A stretch of DNA of 64,000 nt from Lachnospiraceae bacterium UBA6987. Lineage in GTDB: Bacteria; Bacillota; Clostridia; Lachnospirales; Lachnospiraceae. Each line of letters begins with the position of its first letter. Position 1 is the first letter of the stretch. A program made the translations under genes and the position numbers. The stretch is taken from contig DJYD01000046.1 of the NCBI GenBank assembly GCA_002449955.1, positions 3,391-67,390 of the forward strand, written 5' to 3'. Below the pieces are notes generated by a model, which did no database searches, was not told the origin of the DNA, and saw nothing but the letters and a program-made list of their open reading frames with translations. Positions 43,101-50,637 of this stretch are shown here, piece after piece.

Positions 43101-45588
43101 CGGCTGCAAAATCGGTGAAACCTATACGGTAAACGGCGAACTCATGCTGATCGGTGAGGATGGAACGGTGACCGCACTGGATGTGAAAGCGTCCGAAAAG
43201 TTCACGGCGGAGGCTGCTTCCGGAAAGATCGCGGTCCGCTTTGCCTTCGATGCATCCGGGCTTGCCGGCAGAAAGATCGTTGTGTACGAGACACTGCTGA
43301 CGGAGACCGGGCAGTTTGCGGCGGAACATAAGGATATGAACGATGAGAAGCAGATCATTTCCTTCCCGAAGATCGGAACCGCGGCAAAGGATGCCGAAAC
43401 CGGCACTGGCATATCCGAAGCGGATAACAGCGTCACGATCATCGATACAGTAAACTATGAGAACCTGATTCCGGGAACCGAGTACAGTCTGAAGGGCGAG
43501 CTTTTTGATAAGGAGAGCGGCAAATCTGCCGGGATCACCGCAGAGAAGAAGTTCACGCCCTCAGGCGCCTGCGGCAGTGAAGAGCTTCGCTTCAGCTTTA
43601 ACGGTACGGCCCTGGCCGGCAAAGCGGTCGTGGCTTATGAGACCCTTTACATCGGATCTCACGCGGTCTCGGAGCACAGAGATCTGCAGGACGATGCCCA
43701 GACGGTATATCTGCCGCAGATCGGGACTGTGCTAAGTGATAATGCCACAGGCCTGCATCAGGCCAAAGGAGAAGGCACGTTCACCCTTACCGACACCGTG
43801 ACCTACAGGAACCTTCGTCCCGGCAGGACTTATACCCTGAAGGGCGAGCTTTATAACAGGGAGACCGGAGCTTCGACGGGCATCACAGCGGAGAAGACGT
43901 TCACCCCGCAGTCCGCATCCGGTACGGAAACCCTGCCCTTTGTCTTTGATGGGGACGCACTTAAAGGGACGGTCGTTGTTGCGTATGAGCGCATTTATCT
44001 TGGCGGCGCGGAAGTCGCGGTACATGCGGATATGCATGACGCGGCCCAGACCGTATACATCCCGAGGATCGATACGGCGGCCACGGCCGAAGATACGAAA
44101 GCCCATGTAACGGGACCGAATGAAGAGGTCAGCCTTGTCGACCGTGTGGATTATCAAGGCCTTGAAGCAGGCAGAAAGTACACGGTTAAAGGAGAGCTCT
44201 ACGATAAGGAATCCGGTGAATCCATGGACATCACGGCGGAAGAAAGCTTCATCGCAGAGGCTTCCGAAGGCTATGTGGAGCTGACTTTCCGCTTCGATGC
44301 GTCCCTCCTTTCCGGAAAGACTGTTGTTGCCTTTGAAACCCTGTTTACCGAAGAGAAGGAAGTCGCGATCCATCATGACATCACGGACGAGGACCAGAGT
44401 GTGCATATCCCGCAGATCGAGACGGATGCAGCAGACAGCGAAAGCGGACTGAATCATGTAGAAGCGAAGGCGGAGGCCTCCGTCACAGATACCGTCCGCT
44501 ATAAAAACCTTGTCCCCGGCATGACCTATGAAGTTAACGGCGAGCTGTACGACAAGGAAAGCGGCGAGGCCACCGGCGTGACTGCGGCTGCCACATTCAC
44601 TCCGGAGCAGGCGAATGGGACGGTGGAGCTTCTCTTCACTTTTGATGCCTCTGCCTTTTCCGGAAAGGCCCTGGTCGTGTTTGAAACCCTGTCTTATAAC
44701 GGCGTCAAAATCGCCGTTCATGCGGATATTGCAGATGAGCGCCAGACCATATACATACCGATGATCACCACGGAAGCTAAGAATGACGAGACCGGAACCC
44801 ATGAAGGAAGCGTTTCTGAGAGGCTCACCATCACCGACACCGTGACCTATACCGGCCTTGTTCCCGGCGAGGAATATACCGTCAAAGGCATTCTTATGGA
44901 TAAAGAAACCGGGGAGCCCCTGCTTGCCGAGGGACAGGAGGTGACGGCGGAGAAGATCTTTTCGCCTGAAGAAGCTGACGGAAGCACTGCGCTTTCCTTT
45001 ACCTTCAGTTCCCTGGCTCTTAACGGCAGGACGGCCGTCGTATTTGAAACGCTTTATTGTAAAGAGGCGGAGGTCGCGGTCCATGCCGACATCGCCGATG
45101 ATAAGCAGGCTGTCATTTTCCCCGGCATAACCACGGCGGCAGCGGATGCGGAAAGTGCATCTTCCACGCTGAGCAGCGGTGTGATTGCTGATGAGATCGG
45201 TTTTACCGGTCTGACTGCCGGAAGTAAATACAAGATCATCACGACGGTCTATGACAAGACGGACGCAGCCATGCTTGACGTGAAGGATGTCTTTCATTTC
45301 ACGCCGGAAGCAGAAAGCGGCAGCATAACGGTGAAGCTGAGCGTGGATACCGCCGCGCTTAAGGGGCATGCGCTGGTCGTCTATGAAGAGCTTTACCGGG
45401 TCAGTGAAGAGAGCGATATCCTCTGCGCGCAGCACAAAGACCCGGAAGCAAAGGAGCAGACGGTCCATGTGCCCGCATTCACGCCGTCTACCGGGGATGA
45501 CAGTAAGCTCCTGCCGGCCTTTGCGGTTATGGCGGCAGCGGGACTTGGGATCATCGCGCTGGTCCTGATACGAAAGAAAAAGGCATAA
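40168..45588 (+). CDS. Thioester-, SpaA/Cna-B- and VaFE-repeat surface adhesin with sorting-type C-terminus
   Basis: An 1806-aa wall-anchored protein; the ATG at 40168 has AAGGAGAAG upstream. After a signal peptide (about 1-32) comes a probable thioester domain: Cys142 in GYCFDW and Gln247 in 'LVQMLVWG' match the Cys-Gln pair that forms an internal thioester in adhesins that bond covalently to host proteins. Four prealbumin-like SpaA/Cna-B domains follow (about 430-950), then seven VaFE-type repeats of about 110 residues (about 950-1765), each ending in a V-V-x-[YF]-E-x-L strand, a pattern linked to isopeptide bonds. The C-terminus has TPSTG (1772-1776), a hydrophobic helix and RKKKA: a sorting signal with Thr in place of Leu. 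No sortase gene is in the window. Confidence 0.85.
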   Translation: MKTRPKGKRNLRAAALIMLIILTLCAPAALVKAADGDIKANHGAVKIYNYDYDKLVTRLAKKYPAVFKSATVYNAATHAEVGTVTAMRVLITNSKNHTQGGNSGVTVQYINGTSRSTSNWAQGLGNFEAKEYFMVNGHPGYCFDWATPSAAGSHVLSATLADAGITVGTGTDVMKLAQAAKMLTKNNYALITDNASAIAKGISIAAYNDPSNPGLSHGAVSIAKNDVASLLKDTTADGLAFKRALVQMLVWGKMNAMSFGDYFYSFYGAESYVNKEGQVIEGETTVMLPAIGYASIIDLDRMYTIGLNAWEQQSTGSSADYQYEYALTVGKPFTVPAADTGRIVKIIEANGGKIEAGGSVKVSVSADKKTVTLTATKELSDWTGWLSASDSSSMIYSSKPYNPSAPGKTGSGQFIVDVSEMVYMRARVKAALPVGTVKVVKSSADAAMTDNNPCYSLAGAKYSIYTDSACSSPARDAGGKNAVLTTGADGRSDSVTLTAGTYWIKETSPGKGYGLSAGSYKFTVADGEEKTLTASQSAVFKDPPLNDPMGIILEKTAAKTYEGADFDLSGAEYTVRFYAGQYTKETLPAAADASWVIATKKVGNAYRAMLRDGYVLSGSAVYGTDAAGYFIIPLGTLTIEETKAPAGFKLEGSSLQLMNGDGSDASDGLVLFNLISQNDSVYVKSGNVTDDTEEGIRILQKETVASAVVKLMKTSDDGAVSGISFTLSGTLTAGGTYSETKTTDDSGTIDFGELPYGTYTLTENLSKAQAKYYVADAPKTFTLDADTATPYTVSFHNSLKRGSLNFTKTLESTGAPLANIPWKLTNTETNETHYFLTDEDGVFDSERGTHSKDTNSADGVLSRYTPDTDIVPDAVIQELAAGGAASYGVWFGKGNPDDTKKALPVGSYKLEEMKTERTKTLVMASVTFDVTEDGQAAALGSIVNNELSIGTEATDSVSGTHNAYAAAHTVIADTVTYSGCKIGETYTVNGELMLIGEDGTVTALDVKASEKFTAEAASGKIAVRFAFDASGLAGRKIVVYETLLTETGQFAAEHKDMNDEKQIISFPKIGTAAKDAETGTGISEADNSVTIIDTVNYENLIPGTEYSLKGELFDKESGKSAGITAEKKFTPSGACGSEELRFSFNGTALAGKAVVAYETLYIGSHAVSEHRDLQDDAQTVYLPQIGTVLSDNATGLHQAKGEGTFTLTDTVTYRNLRPGRTYTLKGELYNRETGASTGITAEKTFTPQSASGTETLPFVFDGDALKGTVVVAYERIYLGGAEVAVHADMHDAAQTVYIPRIDTAATAEDTKAHVTGPNEEVSLVDRVDYQGLEAGRKYTVKGELYDKESGESMDITAEESFIAEASEGYVELTFRFDASLLSGKTVVAFETLFTEEKEVAIHHDITDEDQSVHIPQIETDAADSESGLNHVEAKAEASVTDTVRYKNLVPGMTYEVNGELYDKESGEATGVTAAATFTPEQANGTVELLFTFDASAFSGKALVVFETLSYNGVKIAVHADIADERQTIYIPMITTEAKNDETGTHEGSVSERLTITDTVTYTGLVPGEEYTVKGILMDKETGEPLLAEGQEVTAEKIFSPEEADGSTALSFTFSSLALNGRTAVVFETLYCKEAEVAVHADIADDKQAVIFPGITTAAADAESASSTLSSGVIADEIGFTGLTAGSKYKIITTVYDKTDAAMLDVKDVFHFTPEAESGSITVKLSVDTAALKGHALVVYEELYRVSEESDILCAQHKDPEAKEQTVHVPAFTPSTGDDSKLLPAFAVMAAAGLGIIALVLIRKKKA

Positions 45589-45609
45589 AAGGAAAAGCCT
45601 CGCATCCCT

Positions 45610-45662
45610 TTGCTTTTCTCCTGCGGCTATGGTATAGTATAGCTGGCTATAAGCCGCAGGAG
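45610..45662 (+). promoter_or_regulatory. suf promoter inside an inverted repeat that also holds the ribosome site
   Basis: TTGCTT (45610-45615), 17-base spacer and TATAGT (45633-45638) form the promoter. An 11-bp perfect inverted repeat (45618-45628 with 45652-45662) encloses the -10 box. Its right arm contains the GCAGGAGG ribosome site of sufC. A transcript starting after the -10 lacks the left arm, while read-through RNA from upstream would hide the ribosome site. Confidence 0.65.
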
Positions 45663-45668
45663 GATCAT

Positions 45669-46397
45669 ATGCTTGAACTGCAACACGTCTCCTACGAAGT
45701 GGAAGAGGATGGCGAAAAAAAACAAATCTTAAAAGATATCAATCTGACCATTGAGGATGGAACCTTCTTAGTCGTGACCGGCCCGAATGGCGGAGGGAAA
45801 TCTTCTCTTGCCAAGGTTATTATGGGCGTTAATAAAGCTTCCGGAGGGAAAATTCTCCTTGACGGCGAAGATATTACAGACTTAGGGATCACAGAAAGAG
45901 CAGCGAAGGGGATCAGTTTTGCCTTCCAGACGCCGGTGACCTTCAAAGGGATACGTGTCGTTGACCTGCTCAGGATGGCATGCGGAAAACAGATTTCCAT
46001 CATGCAGGCCTGTGACTATCTTTCGCAGGTCGGCCTCTGCGCCAAGGATTACATTGAACGCGAGGTGAACGGATCGCTTTCCGGCGGTGAGCTGAAACGC
46101 ATTGAGATCGCCACCGTGCTCGCTCGCGGAACCAAGCTGTCACTCTTCGATGAACCGGAGGCCGGAATCGATATCTGGAGTTTCCAGAATCTGATCCGGG
46201 TCTTTGAGACGGTGCGTGAGAATGTCAGCGGCTCCGTGATGATCATTTCCCACCAGGAACGGATTCTCAGCATTGCGGATAAGATCGCGGTGATCGAGGA
46301 CGGCTGTGTATCCCGCTTCGGAACCAGGGACGAGGTCCTGCCGAAGCTTCTCGGGACAGCTTCCGCGGTAAATGCGGCCTGCAGCAAGCTTGACTAA
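45669..46397 (+). CDS. sufC: Fe-S cluster assembly ATPase SufC
   Basis: ABC-type ATPase of 242 aa for iron-sulfur cluster assembly. Walker A is GPNGGGKSS, the signature is LSGGELKR and Walker B is LFDEPEAGID, the form typical of SufC. GCAGGAGG is 7 bases before the ATG. It is followed 10 bp later by a single SufB/D-like gene; no sufS, sufU or second scaffold gene is present. Confidence 0.93.
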   Translation: MLELQHVSYEVEEDGEKKQILKDINLTIEDGTFLVVTGPNGGGKSSLAKVIMGVNKASGGKILLDGEDITDLGITERAAKGISFAFQTPVTFKGIRVVDLLRMACGKQISIMQACDYLSQVGLCAKDYIEREVNGSLSGGELKRIEIATVLARGTKLSLFDEPEAGIDIWSFQNLIRVFETVRENVSGSVMIISHQERILSIADKIAVIEDGCVSRFGTRDEVLPKLLGTASAVNAACSKLD

Positions 46398-46407
46398 GGA
46401 GGGAAAT

Positions 46408-47328
46408 ATGTTAGATGCGATCCAGAGACATTTGATTGAAGAAATAGCCGACCTGCATACGGTTCCCGAAGGCGCTTACAATATCCGTGCAAACGGCAAG
46501 CTTGACAGCCGCAGGACGACAGCCAATATCGATATCATCTCAAAGACAGATAAAAGCGGTATCGACATCCGCATCAAGGACGGCACGAAGAAGGAATCCG
46601 TCCACATTCCGGTGGTTTTAAGTGAAAGCGGCCTGAAAGAGACGGTGTACAATGATTTTTATATCGGCGAAGACTGCGATGTGGTCATCGTAGCCGGCTG
46701 CGGCATCGATAACTGCGGCGTACATGACTCGGAGCATGACGGCGTGCACCGTTTCTTTATCGGGAAGAACTCCCGGGTGAAATATGTCGAGAAGCATTAC
46801 GGCCAGGGCGACGGGACAGGCAAGCGCATCCTGAACCCGGTCACCGAAGCCTATCTTGAGGAAGGCGCACATGCGGAATTCGAGATGGTCCAGATCAAGG
46901 GCGTGGATTCGACCGTCCGCACCAACATCGCAAAGCTCGCTGCCGGCGCTTCCTTCGTCGTTCACGAAGCGCTCATGACGCACGGACAGCAGACCGCAAA
47001 GAGCGTATACACCGTGGATTTAGACGGGGAGGATTCCTCGGCTGACGTGGTTTCCCGCTCGGTTGCCAGAGACGACTCGGTGCAGGAGTTTGAAGCCTGC
47101 CTGGTCGGCAATACGCTATGCAAGGGCCACGCGGAATGCGACGCGATCATTATGGACCGGGCAAAGGTGACTTCGGTACCCAAGCTGGAAGCCAATTCGG
47201 TCGATGCGGCGCTCATCCACGAGGCGGCCATCGGGAAGATTGCCGGTGACCAGCTGATCAAGCTGATGACACTGGGCTTATCCGAAGAACAGGCGGAAGA
47301 GCAGATCATCAGCGGATTCCTCCGGTAA
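46408..47328 (+). CDS. SufB/SufD-like scaffold of a minimal SUF system (SmsB-like)
   Basis: A 306-aa scaffold with the SufBD beta-helix core; the ATG at 46408 follows AAGGAGGG. Recognisable core segments are 'FYIGEDCDVVIVAGC', 'HRFFIGKNSRVKYVEKHYGQG' and the C-terminal 'EANSVDAALIHEAAIGKIAGDQL'. It is much shorter than E. coli SufB or SufD (about 495 and 423 aa) because the N-terminal extension is missing. One scaffold beside one ATPase fits the two-component SmsCB arrangement, where a homodimer replaces the SufB-SufD pair. That reading is inferred from length and gene content. Confidence 0.82.
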   Translation: MLDAIQRHLIEEIADLHTVPEGAYNIRANGKLDSRRTTANIDIISKTDKSGIDIRIKDGTKKESVHIPVVLSESGLKETVYNDFYIGEDCDVVIVAGCGIDNCGVHDSEHDGVHRFFIGKNSRVKYVEKHYGQGDGTGKRILNPVTEAYLEEGAHAEFEMVQIKGVDSTVRTNIAKLAAGASFVVHEALMTHGQQTAKSVYTVDLDGEDSSADVVSRSVARDDSVQEFEACLVGNTLCKGHAECDAIIMDRAKVTSVPKLEANSVDAALIHEAAIGKIAGDQLIKLMTLGLSEEQAEEQIISGFLR

Positions 47329-47334
47329 AGTGCT

Positions 47335-48714
47335 ATGAGCGGAGGCGGAGTGCAGACAAAATCTATGGTTCAGGACCTGACGGAGGGGAGCATCACAAAG
47401 CTGCTCCTCCGTTTTGCGTTGCCTCTTCTTGCCGCCAATGCGCTTCAGGCGCTTTATAATTTGGTGGATATGGTTGTCGTAGGCCAGCATATCGGCGGCA
47501 TGGGCATGTCTGCGGTATCTATCGGCGGCGACCTTCTGCATCTGATCACCTTCATCGCCATGGGCTTTTCCTCTGCGGGGCAGGTGCTGATCGCCCGTGA
47601 TGTCGGAGCCGGACGCATGGATCAGGTAAAACGCATGATCGGCAATCTGTTCGTTTTTCTGTTTTCGGCGTCGGTCCTGATCGGAACGCTCTGTCTCATT
47701 TTCCGGCGTCAGATCCTGGAACTTGTCAATACACCGGATGAGGCTTTTGACGCCACCATGAGCTATTTTGTCACCTGCGCGTTCGGCCTGGTCTTCATCT
47801 ACGGCTACAACTGCGTCAGCGCCATCCTGCGCGGTATGGGGGACAGCAAAAGACCTTTCCTTTTTGTCGGGATAGCCGCGGTACTGAACACCGTCCTGGA
47901 CATCCTTTTCGTCATCCCCTGCGGCATGGGCGTCTTCGGCGCGGCATTAGCGACGGTGATCGGCCAGGGAGCAAGCTTTGTGCTCTCCATCATCTATCTG
48001 TACCGTAAACGCGAAGCGTTCAGTTTTGATTTTAAGCCGGCCAGCTTCCGCCCGGACGCCCGAACCATGGGCAGACTCGTCAGCCTCGGGATCCCCATGT
48101 CGATTCAGTCGATGGCTGTATCTTTTTCAAAAACTGTGCTAATGAGTTGGATTAATGGTGAAGGCTTGACATATTCAGCACTTGCAGGGATATACAATAA
48201 AACACATACGATATTCAGTATTGTTTATAATTCGTTTACTACAGCAGGTTCAGCTATGGTTGGACAGAACCTGGGGGCAGAGAAAAATGATCGCGTTCCA
48301 ATGATTTTGAAAACAATATTAGGCGTCGGTATAACTATAGCAACAGGGATAGCTCTTTTCATTCTTTCATTCAGTGAACCAATCTATAGACTTTTCACAG
48401 GGGATAATACTGTTTTGAAGGTAGCACACATCTTGACTGTTCCGATCATTATAAATTTGTACGGAGCTGCTACACGCTGTACAGGCTTCTCTCTCATAAA
48501 TGGAAGTGGGAGATCTCGTCTTAATCTATTTGTGGCAATATTTGACGGCATGATTAGTCGGATCGGAATTGCAGCACTACTTTACTTTGTCTGGGACATG
48601 GGTGCACTCGGCTGCTGGTATGGTGATGCACTGGCAGGTTTCATGCCGATCATCATCGGAGGTGTTTTTTTCCTTAGTGGTAAATGGAAGGCTTTGCCAC
48701 GGAATGAACAGTAG
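47335..48714 (+). CDS. MATE-family multidrug/Na+ efflux transporter with mosaic composition
   Basis: A 459-aa, twelve-helix exporter of the MATE/DinF class. The start motif 'LTEGSITKLLLRFALPLL' is typical, and the reading frame is unbroken. By hand count, 47941-48000 has 34 G+C of 60 and 48061-48120 has 35, but 48121-48180 has 21 and 48181-48240 has 17. The drop falls between helices 6 and 7 and marks a recombination junction: the first half matches the upstream genome, the second half matches the island. It starts 6 bp after the SufB/D-like gene; the start could also be a few codons later. Confidence 0.9.
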   Translation: MSGGGVQTKSMVQDLTEGSITKLLLRFALPLLAANALQALYNLVDMVVVGQHIGGMGMSAVSIGGDLLHLITFIAMGFSSAGQVLIARDVGAGRMDQVKRMIGNLFVFLFSASVLIGTLCLIFRRQILELVNTPDEAFDATMSYFVTCAFGLVFIYGYNCVSAILRGMGDSKRPFLFVGIAAVLNTVLDILFVIPCGMGVFGAALATVIGQGASFVLSIIYLYRKREAFSFDFKPASFRPDARTMGRLVSLGIPMSIQSMAVSFSKTVLMSWINGEGLTYSALAGIYNKTHTIFSIVYNSFTTAGSAMVGQNLGAEKNDRVPMILKTILGVGITIATGIALFILSFSEPIYRLFTGDNTVLKVAHILTVPIIINLYGAATRCTGFSLINGSGRSRLNLFVAIFDGMISRIGIAALLYFVWDMGALGCWYGDALAGFMPIIIGGVFFLSGKWKALPRNEQ

Positions 48715-48766
48715 ATAATCATCAGAAAACTTTGAATCACGCTTATAAGTAGATAGAGCACAAAAA

Positions 48767-48784
48767 AGGAGGCGTAAGCCTCCT
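48767..48784 (-). terminator. Terminator of the gntR gene
   Basis: On the minus strand a 7-bp perfect stem (48784-48778 with 48773-48767) with a 4-base loop is followed by six T. Confidence 0.8.
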
Positions 48785-48854
48785 GAACAATATGGGTATC
48801 AGTGAAAGCAATAGGACTATGCTCGTAACTATTTTGTGGCAATTCCGATGTTAG

Positions 48855-49526
48855 TTAATCTTGTATTCCAAAAAAAGAACCATTTTCACGTTGACTTAGG
48901 ATATCTGCACGTGCAAGGGTGAGGTGCTGGCTAACCATTTCCATAGCACCTTTCCCGTCTCGCTGCTCAAGTTTTTCTACAATATGATAATGCTCGGGCA
49001 TACTCTGTTCAATACGCGAATGCAGATTAGTGGTCAGATAACGTATTCGTTGTTGCTGATCATTAATCCGATCCATCCAATTTTTGAGGACCTCATTGCC
49101 AGAGAGTTCAATGAGCTTATTATGGAAATTTAAATCTGACTGAAAGTATTGATTAAAATTATGATTGTCATAGTTTTTCTGCATCTCATCAACAATGGTT
49201 CTCATTTCCTGAAGCTGTGAGACAGAGACAGTTTCTGCAACAGTTTGTGCGGCTAACATTTCAATTGCTTTTCTGGCGTCATAAATATCAGATATCAGCT
49301 TCCAAGTAATTGGTTTCACTCGAAATTTTCTTCCATCGGCATCTTCTAAAAGGCCCTCGTCTCGTAGACGAACCAATGCTTCTCGCACGGGGGTACGACT
49401 AAAACCATACTTCTCAGAAAGATGCTGAACAATTAAAATTTGACCAGGCATATACTGAAGAGATACTATTTTATCTTTGAGTAATGCATATACTTCGTTT
49501 GTCTTAGGATCTTTTGTTTCAACCAT
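48855..49526 (-). CDS. GntR-family regulator, FadR/FCD subfamily
   Basis: A 223-aa regulator. I chose the ATG at 49526, which follows GGGAGG at 8 bases; the frame continues to an upstream ATG without a site. The N-terminal winged helix is clear ('LSEKYGFSRTPVREALVRLRDEGLL'), and the rest is the helical FCD ligand domain, which in this family binds sugar acids or other carboxylates, usually through a metal. It faces away from the catabolic genes and is the natural candidate to control both promoter cassettes. A 5-3-5 palindrome sits between its promoter and start codon. Confidence 0.92.
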   Translation of the reverse strand: MVETKDPKTNEVYALLKDKIVSLQYMPGQILIVQHLSEKYGFSRTPVREALVRLRDEGLLEDADGRKFRVKPITWKLISDIYDARKAIEMLAAQTVAETVSVSQLQEMRTIVDEMQKNYDNHNFNQYFQSDLNFHNKLIELSGNEVLKNWMDRINDQQQRIRYLTTNLHSRIEQSMPEHYHIVEKLEQRDGKGAMEMVSQHLTLARADILSQRENGSFFGIQD

Positions 49527-49549
49527 TTCAAGTCCTCCCACATCCACGG

Positions 49550-49591
49550 TATACGTTGTATAGTATAGCAAACGTTTTGCGATAAGTGCAA
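49550..49591 (-). promoter_or_regulatory. gntR promoter and palindromic operator candidate
   Basis: On the minus strand TTGCAC (49591-49586), 18-base spacer with TGC just before the -10, and TATACT (49567-49562). The perfect 5-3-5 palindrome TATAC-GTT-GTATA (49550-49562) abuts the -10 at the start site, as expected for self-repression. Confidence 0.55.
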
Positions 49592-49689
49592 TGGATTGTT
49601 TTTTGTTTTCGATAGATTTTTGATGCTTTCTCTATAATTGTTCCACTTGTAAGGCACAATGCTATTTGATCCAATAAACCTTGATTAGG

Positions 49690-49778
49690 AATATAAAAGA
49701 AAGTTATAAATTTGTCAATAAAAAAATGTATGCAAATTTAAATTTGATATTGCAAAACAATTGTTGTGGTGCTATAGT
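49690..49778. promoter_or_regulatory. Bidirectional promoter cassette, copy 1 (racemase operon / gntR side)
   Basis: Rightward: TTGCAA (49750-49755), 17-base spacer, extended TGC-TATAGT (49773-49778). Leftward: TTGACA (49718-49713), 17-base spacer, TATATT (49695-49690). The segment 49711-49778 is nearly the same as 60441-60509 in front of the kdgK operon, including the AT-rich centre with ATGTATGCAA. The 451-bp gap between gntR and the racemase gene also holds the leader described next. Confidence 0.75.
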
Positions 49779-49811
49779 AAAAAACGTAAACAGTTATTGA
49801 GCTGAAAAAGC

Positions 49812-49925
49812 ATGGATCTTGCCGCGTATGAAGTCGTTACTTGCTGGTGCAAGCGATATGGCGGTCGAAGGACAAAGATGATAGTCTCAGCTAGAATGAG
49901 GAATACCAATATCGAGTCATATTAA
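49812..49925 (+). ncRNA. Structured leader with a 37-codon upstream reading frame (candidate)
   Basis: In the leader of the racemase operon, bases 49822-49864 can fold as an outer 4-bp stem (49822-49825 with 49861-49864), an internal loop, and an inner stem of 3 + 5 bp with a 3-base bulge and a 4-base loop. The same stretch is covered by an ATG-started frame of 37 codons (49812-49922, TAA at 49923) with a Cys-Trp-Cys and basic middle. Its ribosome site is weak. It may be a regulatory leader or chance; no known riboswitch matched. Confidence 0.3.
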
Positions 49926-49977
49926 TACAGTTTTAACTGTTTATTAAAAATGAGCATGTAAGGAGGAACAATCGAGA

Positions 49978-50637
49978 GTGAATAAGAAGGTGGTTATCTT
50001 TCACACAACTTTTGGAACTGTCTCGCCGGTTGAAAAGGCTTTTAAAAGACATTTTCCGGAAGTCCAGTTGATTTCGTTGGCTGAAGATGGTGTTCTGCCT
50101 GAGGTAATTGCCAATAACGGAGTACCGACTCCTGCAATCATAAAGCGATTGATTGGATATGCTGGAATGGCACAGGAAGTGGGAGCATCGGTATTTGTAT
50201 GTGTCTGCACTACTCTTGGTATGGCGATGCGGGATGCGCAGAAAGCGCTTTCTATCCCTTTGGTCATGATTGACGCTGCAATGTTGCGCAAGGCGGTGAC
50301 ACTTGGTAACCGTATAGCATTGTTGATTACTTTTCCTCCTACTGAACGCGCATCGCTGGCTGCCGCAAAGGAGTTCGCAAAAGAAGCAGGTCGAGAAAAT
50401 GTTTTGATTGACATTATCACGGTAGAAGGTGCTCGCGAAGCAATGATGCAAGGCGATTTGGCAACGCATGACCGATTAATTGCCGAAACCGCCCATAAAG
50501 CCGCGCTGGATCATGATGTTATTGCCTTTGCACAGGTCAGCATGTTAGACGCGGCCAATCTTTGTAGGGATTTGAAAGTTCCGATTTTGACAAGTCTGGA
50601 AGATGGTATCAAGCAGTTGGAGGAATATTTGGCATGA
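49978..50637 (+). CDS. Asp/Glu/hydantoin racemase-superfamily protein
   Basis: A 219-aa protein; GTG start with AAGGAGGAA. The two-lobe racemase fold is recognisable. The first catalytic Cys region is 'VCVCTTLGMAM' (about residue 78-82). The second Cys site is replaced: where racemases have a Cys before S/T-G/M the sequence reads AQVSM. One-Cys members include decarboxylases and isomerases (for example arylmalonate decarboxylase and maleate isomerase), so racemization cannot be assumed. It is the first gene of the operon and overlaps the dehydratase gene by ATGA. Confidence 0.75.
   Translation: MNKKVVIFHTTFGTVSPVEKAFKRHFPEVQLISLAEDGVLPEVIANNGVPTPAIIKRLIGYAGMAQEVGASVFVCVCTTLGMAMRDAQKALSIPLVMIDAAMLRKAVTLGNRIALLITFPPTERASLAAAKEFAKEAGRENVLIDIITVEGAREAMMQGDLATHDRLIAETAHKAALDHDVIAFAQVSMLDAANLCRDLKVPILTSLEDGIKQLEEYLA

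Noticed and set aside
43732..45468. 578-codon open frame antisense to the VaFE repeats
   Set aside because: It exists because the repeat region has biased third positions. It has no ribosome site or domain, and the sense gene is certain.
46408..47328. A truncated SufD or broken SufB gene
   Set aside because: The frame is intact with a good ribosome site, the fold core is complete, and the length fits stand-alone SufBD proteins.
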